From Candidozyma auris (Eukaryota; Ascomycota; Pichiomycetes; Serinales; Metschnikowiaceae): DNA of 64,000 bases. Under the pieces are notes generated by a model that did not search any database, had not been told where the DNA came from, and saw nothing but the letters and a program-made list of their open reading frames with translations. The stretch is taken from positions 1,240,001-1,304,000 of the forward strand of contig NC_072812.1 of the NCBI RefSeq assembly GCF_003013715.1, read 5' to 3'. This document shows positions 48,515 to 58,061 of this stretch, in pieces (the first letter of the stretch is position 1; the number at the start of each line of letters is the position of its first letter). Position numbers and translations under genes: made by a program.

Positions 48515-51500
48515 ATGATGGGGCTGCTAGACTGCTTCCTGCAAAGCAGTTCACATGGAATATTTCTTCTATCTAAGAAGCTTTTCGAAAGGGGCTTCTT
48601 TGAGAAACATCTCAGTAACTACCAATACGTTATCGTCTCGCATATACTACAACAAGATAGCTACGAGCTATGGAAAGAGTTTCTAGAAGGACGTTGCTCC
48701 TTGAGCATATCATATCCGGAGTCTTCGAGCCAGGAGAGTGACGAGGCAATAGAAGATGGAGTGAGACCTATGGTTAATCTCGCCTTTCATTTGCGATACA
48801 TACTTTGGGAGAAGGCCATAGACTACTATTATGAGTCTGATCTCGAGGGTACAGACCACTCGTTGAAGAGTGAAAAAGATGAAAGTGGTACGACGTTTGA
48901 TCTCATTCAGGGCCTTGAAGTGGACGGCCAGCCTTCTTCAAAAGAAAAGGTAGATGACAATCCCTCTGTACCACGAGAGCCAGTCAGAGAAGAGGATGAT
49001 GACTATGATGATGACGAGGATGATAACAGCGCTGACCGAAAGATGCTGAGCAATGATAACGACAATCAGAGTAATGCTCGTGAAGTGCCCGATTTGGTTG
49101 AGGGCTATGTCAAGGTAGAGATCCCCGCGTCCGCCTTCCACACCAAGATGGCTTCACAGAATGCAACGGAGGCAAATGAGTTAGAAGAATCTTCGGCTGA
49201 AAATGCGGAATTTACAGCTAATACGATGAGTGCTAGCTTAGAAGACCAAGAAGCTCTTTTCAAGGAGTTTAACAAGGTATATCACAATTTCGAGTATGAC
49301 AAGGAGACACTCATCAAGCGCAGGAAGCTTGAGAGATCTGATTTGCAAATTGAATCGCAGAAGCCAAATGGAGAGGAGTCAACTTCCCAAATTCCAATAA
49401 ATCTTGGTGCTGCTTCACATTCTCTACAACACCTTTTAAATGTTATTCAAGATCGCAGAGATGATGTCGAGCTCACGGATCAAGACCTCAAAAAGCTCTT
49501 CATGGACGTGCGAAAGAACAGGGGAAAATGGGCGAATGATGAGCGCATTGGCCAAGAAGAGCTTTATGAAGCTTGCGAGAAAGTCCTTCAAGATCTTCGC
49601 GGGTACACGGAACATTCGACGCCATTTTTAAACAAGGTCTCGAAGAGGGAGGCTCCAAACTATGGATTGATAATCAAAAAACCAATGGATCTCAACACTG
49701 TCATGAAGAAACTCAAAAGTTTATCCTACAACTCTAAACAAGAATTTGTTGATGACTTGATGCTCATATGGAACAATTGTTTGACATACAACGCCGACCC
49801 TAAACATTATCTACGTGCTCATGCAATAGCCATGCAAAAACGCACGCAAAAACTTGTGCCTTCGATTCCCGATATCACAATTAGAAACAGGTCTGAGGTT
49901 GAAAAAGAGGAAGATCTTGACTCTGAGGCAAAGGCTTCTACACCTGCCCTTAAAGGCGGCAAGAAAGCATCCAAGAAAGGGCGCAAGAGAAAGAGAGAAG
50001 AGATAATAAAATCGGAAGAAGTCGAGGGAGTCAGTGATGTGCAACTGTCCGAAGCACCATCAAAACTGGAAACTCCAGCTCCGCAACCACAACCTACGCC
50101 TGTCGTAGAGAACGGAAGTGCCATCGTTGAGGAAAATCCAGCAGAAGAGGAAGAGGAAGAAGCAGCAGAAGAGGCTGATACGGATATACGAGAGAACGAG
50201 AACGAGGACGAGCAAGATCCAGAGCTACAAGCTTGGAGAACTCTCACTGCAAAGTCTCGTGCCCACTACTGTGCTTCTCGTGCAGCACTTTTCGATGGCG
50301 ACAGCAAACTAAAACTGGATGCGGAAGCCATTTTACGAGACCCTGGCAAGATGAAAAACTTCTTTCAATTCTTGAACTATAAGGAAGTCGTCTCAAGATC
50401 TAATCAGCTTCTTGATAACGATGAACCGTATCTCCTTGAATATGATGTCGCTGGCGGAATACCAGGTATAAAAAATGCTGGTATTGATGACATCGAGCAG
50501 GAAAAAACAGAGAACGTAATGGTTGAGGAGTTACTCAAGGCAGGCGAAGCTGATAAGCTTAAATCAGGTCTCGTGCTTCCTACGGATTCGGGTCTCAATG
50601 CCCTCTACAGAAAGAATATCACAGAGATCCAAGAGATTCGAAAAATTTGCTTCAAGATATCTTTGATCCGTCAAATGCAGACGCAACAGTACATGCATCG
50701 TACTCAAATGCGCCAACCTGAAATTGAGTATCTCAAAGAAGTTGATGTGGACCCCGTCTCAAAACTACCGAATCACGACCTCTTCAATCATGAAGTACAA
50801 TACGCTGCTTTTCGTAAAAGCATTGCTAAAATTGCCATGCACACCGGGTTTGAAAGTACCGAACCGCTTGCAATCAACACACTTGCCCAGATTGGCGAGC
50901 GTTACATGCTGAATTTGGCGAAATCGATGAAATTGCATTGCGAGTCATCATCTCGGAAGCAACTCAGCAATAGCACCATCATACTCCTTAGCTTGTTGGA
51001 GAACGGTGTTGAGAAACCTGACGATCTTTATACGTTTGTTGTCGAGAAGGCGAAGAAGCAGGAGGCAAAACTCAAGGATTTGAGACAGAAATTGTCTAAT
51101 TTCGTAAAGGAATTGCTTCGGCCTAGTTTGCAAGGTCTCAATGAAAATAATTTCGAGAACAACAGCGAGCAGTTCATGACAGGAGATTTTGCTAACGAGA
51201 TAGGTGATGATTTCCTTGGTCTCAAAGAGTTGGGTCTTGATAAAGAATTCAACTTGATGAGCTCGTCCGTTCCACTTTACTTGCTACACTCACGTCTACA
51301 AAGCTCGTTGGCAAGTACGGATCCAGTGAACAAGACCTCCAAATACGAAGACTTGAAGGAATGGGTTCAACCGAAATTGACGCAGGACGATGTTCCCAAG
51401 CAAATTGGGATATTACAGACATTTTACACTCAGTTGTTGCAAAAATCAGAACAGTTTATCATCAAGCAGCAAAAGCGTAAGGGAGAAAGTATAGAACTTC

Positions 51501-51760
51501 CTCCTCCCACAAAGTTGTATCTTATCGAGGATGAGGAATTGCCTCAAAAGCAAAGAAATATTCGTCCACGTCTTCCTCCAACAGGAAAGATCTCGTCTGT
51601 TAAAAAGAAGCTACTTTCACAGGCTTTTCTTTTATCTGATAAGAGCTCAGAGGAAGGTGATAAGGATGCTAACGGGGAAAACGGGGCAAGTGTTGGTGTC
51701 GAAGGACCCAACATGGAAAATGAGAATTCGTTCGCTTTGGATATCAAGGGAGAAAATTAA
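48515..51760 (+). CDS. SPT7: SAGA complex subunit Spt7
   Basis: Structural subunit of the SAGA histone acetyltransferase/coactivator. The 1081-residue protein has the N-terminal Spt7 region (KLFERGFFEKHLSN, RYILWEKAIDYYY), a bromodomain at about 345-435 (APNYGLIIKKPMDLNTVMKK ... WNNCLTYNAD), an acidic middle and a histone-fold near 757-807 (FRKSIAKIAMHTGFESTEP). The late motifs ELGLDKEFNLMSSSVPLYLL and RLPPTGKISSVKKKL also match. Shorter than S. cerevisiae Spt7 (about 1330), mostly in acidic linkers. Confidence 0.95.
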   Translation: MMGLLDCFLQSSSHGIFLLSKKLFERGFFEKHLSNYQYVIVSHILQQDSYELWKEFLEGRCSLSISYPESSSQESDEAIEDGVRPMVNLAFHLRYILWEKAIDYYYESDLEGTDHSLKSEKDESGTTFDLIQGLEVDGQPSSKEKVDDNPSVPREPVREEDDDYDDDEDDNSADRKMLSNDNDNQSNAREVPDLVEGYVKVEIPASAFHTKMASQNATEANELEESSAENAEFTANTMSASLEDQEALFKEFNKVYHNFEYDKETLIKRRKLERSDLQIESQKPNGEESTSQIPINLGAASHSLQHLLNVIQDRRDDVELTDQDLKKLFMDVRKNRGKWANDERIGQEELYEACEKVLQDLRGYTEHSTPFLNKVSKREAPNYGLIIKKPMDLNTVMKKLKSLSYNSKQEFVDDLMLIWNNCLTYNADPKHYLRAHAIAMQKRTQKLVPSIPDITIRNRSEVEKEEDLDSEAKASTPALKGGKKASKKGRKRKREEIIKSEEVEGVSDVQLSEAPSKLETPAPQPQPTPVVENGSAIVEENPAEEEEEEAAEEADTDIRENENEDEQDPELQAWRTLTAKSRAHYCASRAALFDGDSKLKLDAEAILRDPGKMKNFFQFLNYKEVVSRSNQLLDNDEPYLLEYDVAGGIPGIKNAGIDDIEQEKTENVMVEELLKAGEADKLKSGLVLPTDSGLNALYRKNITEIQEIRKICFKISLIRQMQTQQYMHRTQMRQPEIEYLKEVDVDPVSKLPNHDLFNHEVQYAAFRKSIAKIAMHTGFESTEPLAINTLAQIGERYMLNLAKSMKLHCESSSRKQLSNSTIILLSLLENGVEKPDDLYTFVVEKAKKQEAKLKDLRQKLSNFVKELLRPSLQGLNENNFENNSEQFMTGDFANEIGDDFLGLKELGLDKEFNLMSSSVPLYLLHSRLQSSLASTDPVNKTSKYEDLKEWVQPKLTQDDVPKQIGILQTFYTQLLQKSEQFIIKQQKRKGESIELPPPTKLYLIEDEELPQKQRNIRPRLPPTGKISSVKKKLLSQAFLLSDKSSEEGDKDANGENGASVGVEGPNMENENSFALDIKGEN

Positions 51761-51959
51761 TATAGCTTTAATAATATAAGGTATAATGCGCCCTCAAGAC
51801 CAATGAATTGTGTGTTCACAACATGGTTAAAGTATGCAAATTAGTTGCGCGCTCGTGTCAGTGGCGTTTATATCAGAGTATTACCCACAACACTTATCAT
51901 CTACTGTCTCCGATTGATACATACTTTAGAACACGCCAGCCAATGCAGTGATCACGAAT

Positions 51960-54900
51960 ATGAGAACTAGAGTTCGTCCACATGACAGCGGTGCCAAGAA
52001 GATCAGAGAAAACATCTACAAAAGAGATGTTTTTGGAAGAACAGTACTTCATGTTGCTGTTCTCTGCAATCAACCCGACCTTCTAGGTCAAGTTTTGCGG
52101 TATCCGGAGGCAAAACTGATTCTTTTGGCTACTGACTGTGAAAATGGATGGAACCTACTTCACTACATCTTGTATCATAAGCGGATTCGATGTCTTGTTG
52201 TGCTTTTAGACTATTTGAAGAGAAATTCAATTAATAACCACTCGACCATTCTCGAGCTTCTCAAGAAGAAGGATCGCTGCGGCACACCTCCCATCTTCTT
52301 GCTACAGAACGATATCAAAGATTTCGTGTGGTTGCCAATCTATGTGAACGAGAAAAGCGAATATCACCTTGAAAAACGCTTTCCTGATAATAGGCAAGAG
52401 AATTCAAGTCCAAGAAAGAGAAGATCGTGGCAAATTGACCATCTTATGTGGAATGAACAGAGAGGAGGCTCAGATATATATGTGATGGGGTCTAATGTCA
52501 ATCATTCATTGGGAGTGGTCGGTTCAGCTGGTACCTCTGCTCCGGTGAAGCTCCCTCACTGTGCTTTTCGAGAACCAAGTCTAGGCTTACAACTGTTTCT
52601 ACGCAAGACTCGGTTCAAGGATGTAAAGATCTCAAAGTACCATTCTGTACTCTTGACTACTGATGGGCGGATATTTACTTGTGGCCTAGCATCCATGGGA
52701 AGGCTAGGGACTGGAATATCGAGGGACAACTATCAATTTACAAAAGTGGATTTGTTTGAGAAGGAAAAGAAAGAGGTATCTCTCTTTGCCATTTCAACGG
52801 GACACAACTTGGCGTTGACTTCTTCGAATGAGGTTTACTCTTGGGGCCTGAATGAGTATTGTCAGTTGGGATTCTTGTCATCTGAGGTGGCCTTCTCTAA
52901 AAAAGGTACGAGAGATTTCGAGGGAATCCCATCTCCAGTCGTGAATGGAGACTTACGTAAAGTCAATCGACCAATTATTGGGTTGGCTGCGAGCAAAATC
53001 CACTCTATCGTATACACCTCAGACTCAATATTCACGTGGGGTCTTAATATTGGGCAAATGGGCTTCCCCCCGGACAATTCTCATCAACAAAGCTGTAACT
53101 TAAACGGAGTCGTGTACAAGGGAAAGATAGTGAATCAACCAAGGGCTATCGCTTTTAAGGAACGAATTAAACTCGTCACAACTTGTGAAACTGCTACTTG
53201 TGTTGTCACTGAAGCCAACGACCTTTTCGTCTTTATCCTGAATCATCGATTCAAACTACCCAAATTACCATTGAGATCTGGCAATGACGCCTTTGACATT
53301 TACAAACCATCCCGATTGACGAGTGCACCTGTTGTTCAAAAAGTTGTTATGAGAGCGCCAGAGAATGTAATCATACTTCTTGAAAGTGGTGATGTATTGA
53401 CCTTCTCCATCAATACCAATATTGATTCCAAAGCTGCAAAAAATCTCAACTATTCCTATTTGTGGAGAGCTTACGATACACATCTCCGAGCCGTTGATAT
53501 CGATGGCTCTTATGATGGCTCCATCGTACTTTGCACGAGAGACGGCTCTGTTTTCAGGAAGGAAATACACCCAGGACTGAGTAGCATGAAACTGTCAGTT
53601 ATGCCTTCATTAATCGCCATTAAGAATAAGTACAAAAAAGTCGAGGGTGTGAACAAGGTAGTTCGAGTGACTTGTGACGAACTCTTCACCTCATTTGGTT
53701 TTGTGAGAGATGAAGTTGATATGCTCCCTTTGAAACTCCAAAAGAACGATTTTAGGAAGGATTTGGCTTACTTGAGCATCATGAATGAGGCAGACGCATA
53801 CCGCAAACAGGATCAGTTGTTAGATTCTGATCATCATTTGAACTGTTACGTAACTGATTACCTGATTCCCATGCTCCCCAAAGCTAAGGGTAATCTGTTG
53901 CTCGATCAAAAATATGAGCATGATGACGTGGATGATCCTCGTCGTGATGACATAAATGATAACTTCAAGAAATATTACAACTCGAAGCATTTGTTTTCGT
54001 CCTCGAGACATCCCAGTTTGGAGCAAGCATATCAGTCTGTGGATGATGATGATGAATTTTCAAGTCTTTACAAATTACTTGATTCAGAGGCCATTCTTCG
54101 AACATTTTTGAAGACCGAGAGCTTCACCGAAAAAATGTACGATTCTTTCATTGAGTTCAATGGAGATGCAGATCTCAGAGTTGGATTTCATAGAAAAATT
54201 CTCAAATGCCGTTCGGAGTTTTTCCACAGAATCAGCCGTCAAGATAGCTCATCTGAGTACTTCATTCATGATTTCATCAAGGGATATTATGATACAGGCA
54301 GAAACGTCTTGGTTTTTGAAACTGACGTTGATTTACGGGCTACCCTTATATTCCTACACTTCATTTACACAAATCGTGTTATTAAGTTTTGGGATGCATA
54401 TCCATCTGGCCTGGCGTGTCCGACATCGATAAAACGAACCAAAGAACACTTTCGCTTCCTAATGGATCTTTTTCGAATGGACGAATATTATGGAAAAGAC
54501 GAGCAGTTCATCGAACTGTTTCGAGAATGTACCATGACGGAATCGTCCGGCGATCTCAGCATACTCCTACATGATGGGCAAGTCCGTTGCGACTCCTATT
54601 TTCTAGCGGCACGATCGGCTTTTTTTGAAACGTTTTTATCTGAAAGATGGGACTCGCTTAGTGAGGGAAATGGAAGTTTCGAAGAAGAGGATGCGAAGTT
54701 TATCAACCTCGAGGGAATAAGTAAGACACAATTCGAGGTAATCTTGCGTCACATCTATGGATGTAATGACCTCAACGTTTTTGACGGTGTTCTTTCGCTT
54801 TTCATAGGTGATCAGGACAGCGACGATTTTATCAATTTCTTGCTTGATATGATCGAGATCACGGATCAACTACTATTATTACAGCTTAAGCATTTGTGCG

Positions 54901-56183
54901 AGCTTGCGATCAAGGACATGATCACAGTTGATAACGCATTAATATTGTTACAACATGCTCACCACCTTTCTGCGTCTACTTTATTTAAGTGCTGTTCCTG
55001 GATTGTTTTTAACAATCTCGAGATTGTGATTTTTGACGGGACACTCACCGAGCTTGATACTGGGCTCTTAAGTGAATTGGAACGAGAGCTCAAGTACTTA
55101 CAACTTTTGAAAGACAGAGAATTCGTGGTGGGTGAATCAGGAGAGCTCAATAAGTGTTTGTTACGCACAACAGATGGACCCCAGGTAAGTGTTGATGCTA
55201 TCATGGAGTTTGGAGATGAGTTTAACGATTACTTTTTGACTTCTGACCTGAAATTCCAACCTATTTTTGACCATAAGCCTGAGTCGTTGGATCCAAGTGA
55301 CGAGAAGAAGCATAGATCGTCCTCGAGAAGACACTCAAGGAAAGAAAGCATGACTGAGTTACGAAAGGAGATGGAAGCCATTGGGTTGAACTCACGGCAG
55401 AAGTCTGAAGATACATCTGCAGTTGCAGAAGATTCGGTTGAAGAGAAAGAGTTTGAAGTTGTCACGTCAAGAAGACGACAAAAGTCTAGGGGTTCAGTAA
55501 CTGAAATGAGTGATTCAAGCAGGGATAACAGCGTCAATGGCTCAAAGTCTGTCAGTGCTAGTCCTCCTATATCTGTGCCTACAAATGTAGAGCCTGTCAA
55601 TGACAGATCTCAACTAGTATGCTATAGTCCGAGTGCTGCCCTCGGGCCTGTGCTTGGGGATCTGAAGCAGCAAGGATCAAAGCAAAAGACGAAGATCAAG
55701 TTCACTGCCCCGAAGCCCTCACAGAAAGAAAGGAGGAGAGGTGATCAGGCTTTGCTTGGTAAGTCAGATGAAAAAACAACTGCAGCTAATACCAATGTTG
55801 CGCTGAAGAATCCTTGGAAACCCATTAGTACGCCACCACCTCGAGGGACTGACAGCCGGAGTATTCAAAACTTACCGGTGCTTGGCAGCACAGTCGAGTC
55901 CTTCAGCCGCTCGAGTAGCTCAATGACAGCCATCATGCTTGAAGAGGCGTTGAATAATGAAAACAAGAAGAATGCAGAGAGCGAGAGAAGATCCTTGCAG
56001 GATATCCAGCGAGAACAAGAGTTTGCGAAGTGGTGGGAAGAAGAGTCTCGACGCGTTCAGAATGAGATGAAAATTCTGACCACACTGCGTGGGTCTACCT
56101 CTAAAGGCAGTGGCAGTAGAGGTGGCGGCAGAAGACGTGGCTCTCGCCAAAACGAACTGAAAAAGAAGATCGCCACATCATGA
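51960..56183 (+). CDS. Ankyrin-RCC1-BTB protein (IBTK-like)
   Basis: A protein of 1407 residues from the ATG at 51960 (the frame is open 4 codons earlier only through GTG). Order: ankyrin repeats (about 20-115: FGRTVLHVAV, GWNLLHYILY), RCC1-type repeats (about 170-410: DGRIFTCGLASMGRLGTG, NEVYSWGLNEYCQLGF), two BTB domains (about 725-840 and 855-985: DLRVGFHRKILKCRSEFF; DLSILLHDGQVRCDSYFLAARSAFF), then a disordered Ser/Lys-rich tail with RRQKSRGS repeats. This is the architecture of IBTK/Btb3-type cullin-3 adaptors. Substrates are unknown. Confidence 0.88.
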   Translation: MRTRVRPHDSGAKKIRENIYKRDVFGRTVLHVAVLCNQPDLLGQVLRYPEAKLILLATDCENGWNLLHYILYHKRIRCLVVLLDYLKRNSINNHSTILELLKKKDRCGTPPIFLLQNDIKDFVWLPIYVNEKSEYHLEKRFPDNRQENSSPRKRRSWQIDHLMWNEQRGGSDIYVMGSNVNHSLGVVGSAGTSAPVKLPHCAFREPSLGLQLFLRKTRFKDVKISKYHSVLLTTDGRIFTCGLASMGRLGTGISRDNYQFTKVDLFEKEKKEVSLFAISTGHNLALTSSNEVYSWGLNEYCQLGFLSSEVAFSKKGTRDFEGIPSPVVNGDLRKVNRPIIGLAASKIHSIVYTSDSIFTWGLNIGQMGFPPDNSHQQSCNLNGVVYKGKIVNQPRAIAFKERIKLVTTCETATCVVTEANDLFVFILNHRFKLPKLPLRSGNDAFDIYKPSRLTSAPVVQKVVMRAPENVIILLESGDVLTFSINTNIDSKAAKNLNYSYLWRAYDTHLRAVDIDGSYDGSIVLCTRDGSVFRKEIHPGLSSMKLSVMPSLIAIKNKYKKVEGVNKVVRVTCDELFTSFGFVRDEVDMLPLKLQKNDFRKDLAYLSIMNEADAYRKQDQLLDSDHHLNCYVTDYLIPMLPKAKGNLLLDQKYEHDDVDDPRRDDINDNFKKYYNSKHLFSSSRHPSLEQAYQSVDDDDEFSSLYKLLDSEAILRTFLKTESFTEKMYDSFIEFNGDADLRVGFHRKILKCRSEFFHRISRQDSSSEYFIHDFIKGYYDTGRNVLVFETDVDLRATLIFLHFIYTNRVIKFWDAYPSGLACPTSIKRTKEHFRFLMDLFRMDEYYGKDEQFIELFRECTMTESSGDLSILLHDGQVRCDSYFLAARSAFFETFLSERWDSLSEGNGSFEEEDAKFINLEGISKTQFEVILRHIYGCNDLNVFDGVLSLFIGDQDSDDFINFLLDMIEITDQLLLLQLKHLCELAIKDMITVDNALILLQHAHHLSASTLFKCCSWIVFNNLEIVIFDGTLTELDTGLLSELERELKYLQLLKDREFVVGESGELNKCLLRTTDGPQVSVDAIMEFGDEFNDYFLTSDLKFQPIFDHKPESLDPSDEKKHRSSSRRHSRKESMTELRKEMEAIGLNSRQKSEDTSAVAEDSVEEKEFEVVTSRRRQKSRGSVTEMSDSSRDNSVNGSKSVSASPPISVPTNVEPVNDRSQLVCYSPSAALGPVLGDLKQQGSKQKTKIKFTAPKPSQKERRRGDQALLGKSDEKTTAANTNVALKNPWKPISTPPPRGTDSRSIQNLPVLGSTVESFSRSSSSMTAIMLEEALNNENKKNAESERRSLQDIQREQEFAKWWEEESRRVQNEMKILTTLRGSTSKGSGSRGGGRRRGSRQNELKKKIATS

Positions 56184-56224
56184 CATCCATTTACAACACT
56201 ATCATTTATTTAAAGTCACATTTT

Positions 56225-56590
56225 TTATTCGACATCGTCTGGGAACCAGCCGTACTGTTCTAGGTCCATTTTGTGCCGCTCCAGCACCACCACGCCCTCT
56301 CCTCGTAGCAAAGTTGCCTGCTCAAACTCACCGAAATTTCGGGGAGATATGATGCCAGCGCTATTCACCACTCTCCACCACGGGACTTCTCCCAAACCAG
56401 CACCTTCTTGGTTCAATCGTTCTCGGATATAACGAAGATGCTTGAGTGAGGAACCCACTTGACGAGAGTTCTGAGGGCGGCCAATAAGATAAGCTATATG
56501 CCCATACGTAGTAACGTTTCCATGAGGAATTCTAGATACTGTATCGTAAACAGCATAGTGGAATGCCTTTTTCTCGTCATCCAAGTTCAT
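56225..56590 (-). CDS. Alkyltransferase-like (ATL) DNA-repair protein
   Basis: A 121-residue relative of O6-alkylguanine-DNA alkyltransferase. HTH and active-site-region motifs are present: IPHGNVTTYGHIA, SRQVGSSL (the finger Arg at 43), and VPWWRVVNSAG (69-79). In true alkyltransferases the motif is PCHRV; here W71 replaces the acceptor Cys, so it cannot accept an alkyl group. ATL proteins bind alkyl lesions and direct them to nucleotide excision repair. Length fits S. pombe Atl1. Convergent with the BTB gene, 41 bp between stops. Confidence 0.9.
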   Translation of the reverse strand: MNLDDEKKAFHYAVYDTVSRIPHGNVTTYGHIAYLIGRPQNSRQVGSSLKHLRYIRERLNQEGAGLGEVPWWRVVNSAGIISPRNFGEFEQATLLRGEGVVVLERHKMDLEQYGWFPDDVE

Positions 56591-56697
56591 GTGGAGACGG
56601 TAGTTTGAATTATGAAGGTGGGTGCGGAAAAATATACACTACAATCGGACAAAACCTGATGTTATGTATTGAACATATCAAACATCGCTCAGCCAGC

Positions 56698-56973
56698 TTA
56701 CAAAGCCAACAAAGCACCGGCAGCCAAAGCAACGGCACCAGCAGCGTACTGCTTGTTAGCAGCACCCTCGTAGGTGGAAACGTTGGCAACGGAGGTGTGG
56801 TTCTGAGGAGCCACGGAAGAAGAGTGCTCAGCTGGGCACTCGGTGACCTCTGGACCACAGCTGGTGATGGTAACCAAGGTGGAGTGGAGGTCAGTGGCAG
56901 TGACAACAGAGGCAGAGCCAGCAGAGACAGCGGCGACGGAAGCGGCAACGATAGCGACGGTGGAGAACTGCAT
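56698..56973 (-). CDS. CCW12: Small GPI-anchored cell wall mannoprotein (Ccw12-like)
   Basis: A 91-residue protein with a signal peptide (MQFSTVAIVAASVAAVSAG), a TLVTITSCGPEVTECP segment very like the Ccw12/Pga62 family, two N-glycosylation sites (NHT, NVS), and a GPI tail (YEGAANKQYAAGAVALAAGALLAL). Shorter than S. cerevisiae Ccw12 (about 133). Codons are strongly biased and a TATA box lies 86-93 bp upstream, so it is probably an abundant wall protein. The minus strand is chosen over a 148-codon plus-strand shadow frame. Confidence 0.85.
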   Translation of the reverse strand: MQFSTVAIVAASVAAVSAGSASVVTATDLHSTLVTITSCGPEVTECPAEHSSSVAPQNHTSVANVSTYEGAANKQYAAGAVALAAGALLAL

Positions 56974-57058
56974 TATAACGAGAGACTAGTAGTTGGTGAG
57001 ATCGGTTGATGAAGAAAGAAGAAAAAAAAGTAGGTCTATCGAGGGAAGGGGCCCCCAC

Positions 57059-57066
57059 TTATATAT
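57059..57066 (-). promoter_or_regulatory. TATA box of the CCW12-like gene
   Basis: TATATAA on the minus strand lies about 86-93 bp upstream of the start at 56973, as in strong yeast promoters. Confidence 0.55.
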
Positions 57067-58061
57067 TGTTCTTCCGACAGAAGCTTGTTTATGTTCGCTC
57101 ACGACCTTTGTTTTGATTTCCCGTGGAGGCCGCCTTAGGTGCTTCGGCATGCCGCACTAGACTCACATAACACAATCTAACCTCTCGCCAAACCCACTTC
57201 ATATCCCCCCGCTTGATTGGCAGTGCGAAAAAGATAGAAAAAAAACCCGGTCTCAACTGACAGCCACTAGACCGTGTATATGCCAGAACCGGATGGATGT
57301 CAACAGATTTCTGGCGAATCGCCTTTGTTGTTGTTGTTCATGTTCTCTATAGAGCGCGATTCTGCTTATGCCTCAGTGCGTCTTTGTTCGGTACACAAGC
57401 TTGGGGCTCGCTTCAATTTATCGTTTAGTCGCGCTTGTTGTGCCGATTTGTTTGTTTGTGAGCTAAGCGATTCACGCCTGCGATACTTTAGTCATTTGAC
57501 GAGGACTGCTTTTGTGTTACAACCGTGGCTCGCCCTGCTGCTGATCTAGCTGCGAATATCTCAATCAAATGCTTTAGCCTTCAAACACTGCAGGACTGAC
57601 TTACAGGTTTATGACTTTCTCTCTTGTACCAGACTGATCTTTCGAATAATCGGTGGTTCAAGGTACACTAGAGTTGCATTTCTCGTCGCCATGTATCAAA
57701 TCGTAAGGTCGCTGCATACGTCAAAAATCTGGTCTCGCCTTATACCTAAAGTAACCCGTGAACAATGTCCTGCGTCAGCTTCACACTACGGAATTTGGAA
57801 GCATTGTGTACCAACATTGGTCAGTAAATTCTATTGTCCAACTATTTACGATTCACTTAGTAGTGCTCGGAAAGAGATTCAAAAATCCTCTAGCCCTATA
57901 AAATGATGGCTTTGAATTCCTTTACCTAGTAGCCCATTCCTTAAAGATGCCATAAAGTTTATTCTTACGCGAGATGTAGGGGCGGCGCATTCTCTTCCAT
58001 GACACACACATTCGTGCTGCTTCAAAAACAGTGCAGCGCCCTCCACATGGCCTAAGTAAAA
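57067..58061. other. 1 kb interval upstream of the CCW12-like gene, no gene seen
   Basis: It lies between the USA1 stop and the CCW12-like promoter. Frames of 91 codons (57274-57549) and 71 codons (57691-57906) on the plus strand have no recognisable features. It is probably mostly regulatory sequence for the wall-protein gene. Confidence 0.45.

Noticed and set aside
56563..57009. 148-codon plus-strand frame over the CCW12-like gene
   Set aside because: The minus-strand frame has a signal peptide, the TLVTITSC motif, a GPI tail and a TATA box; the plus frame has none of these.
57691..57906. 71-codon ORF in the USA1-CCW12 interval
   Set aside because: No recognisable domain, signal or composition; consistent with chance in a 1 kb promoter region.
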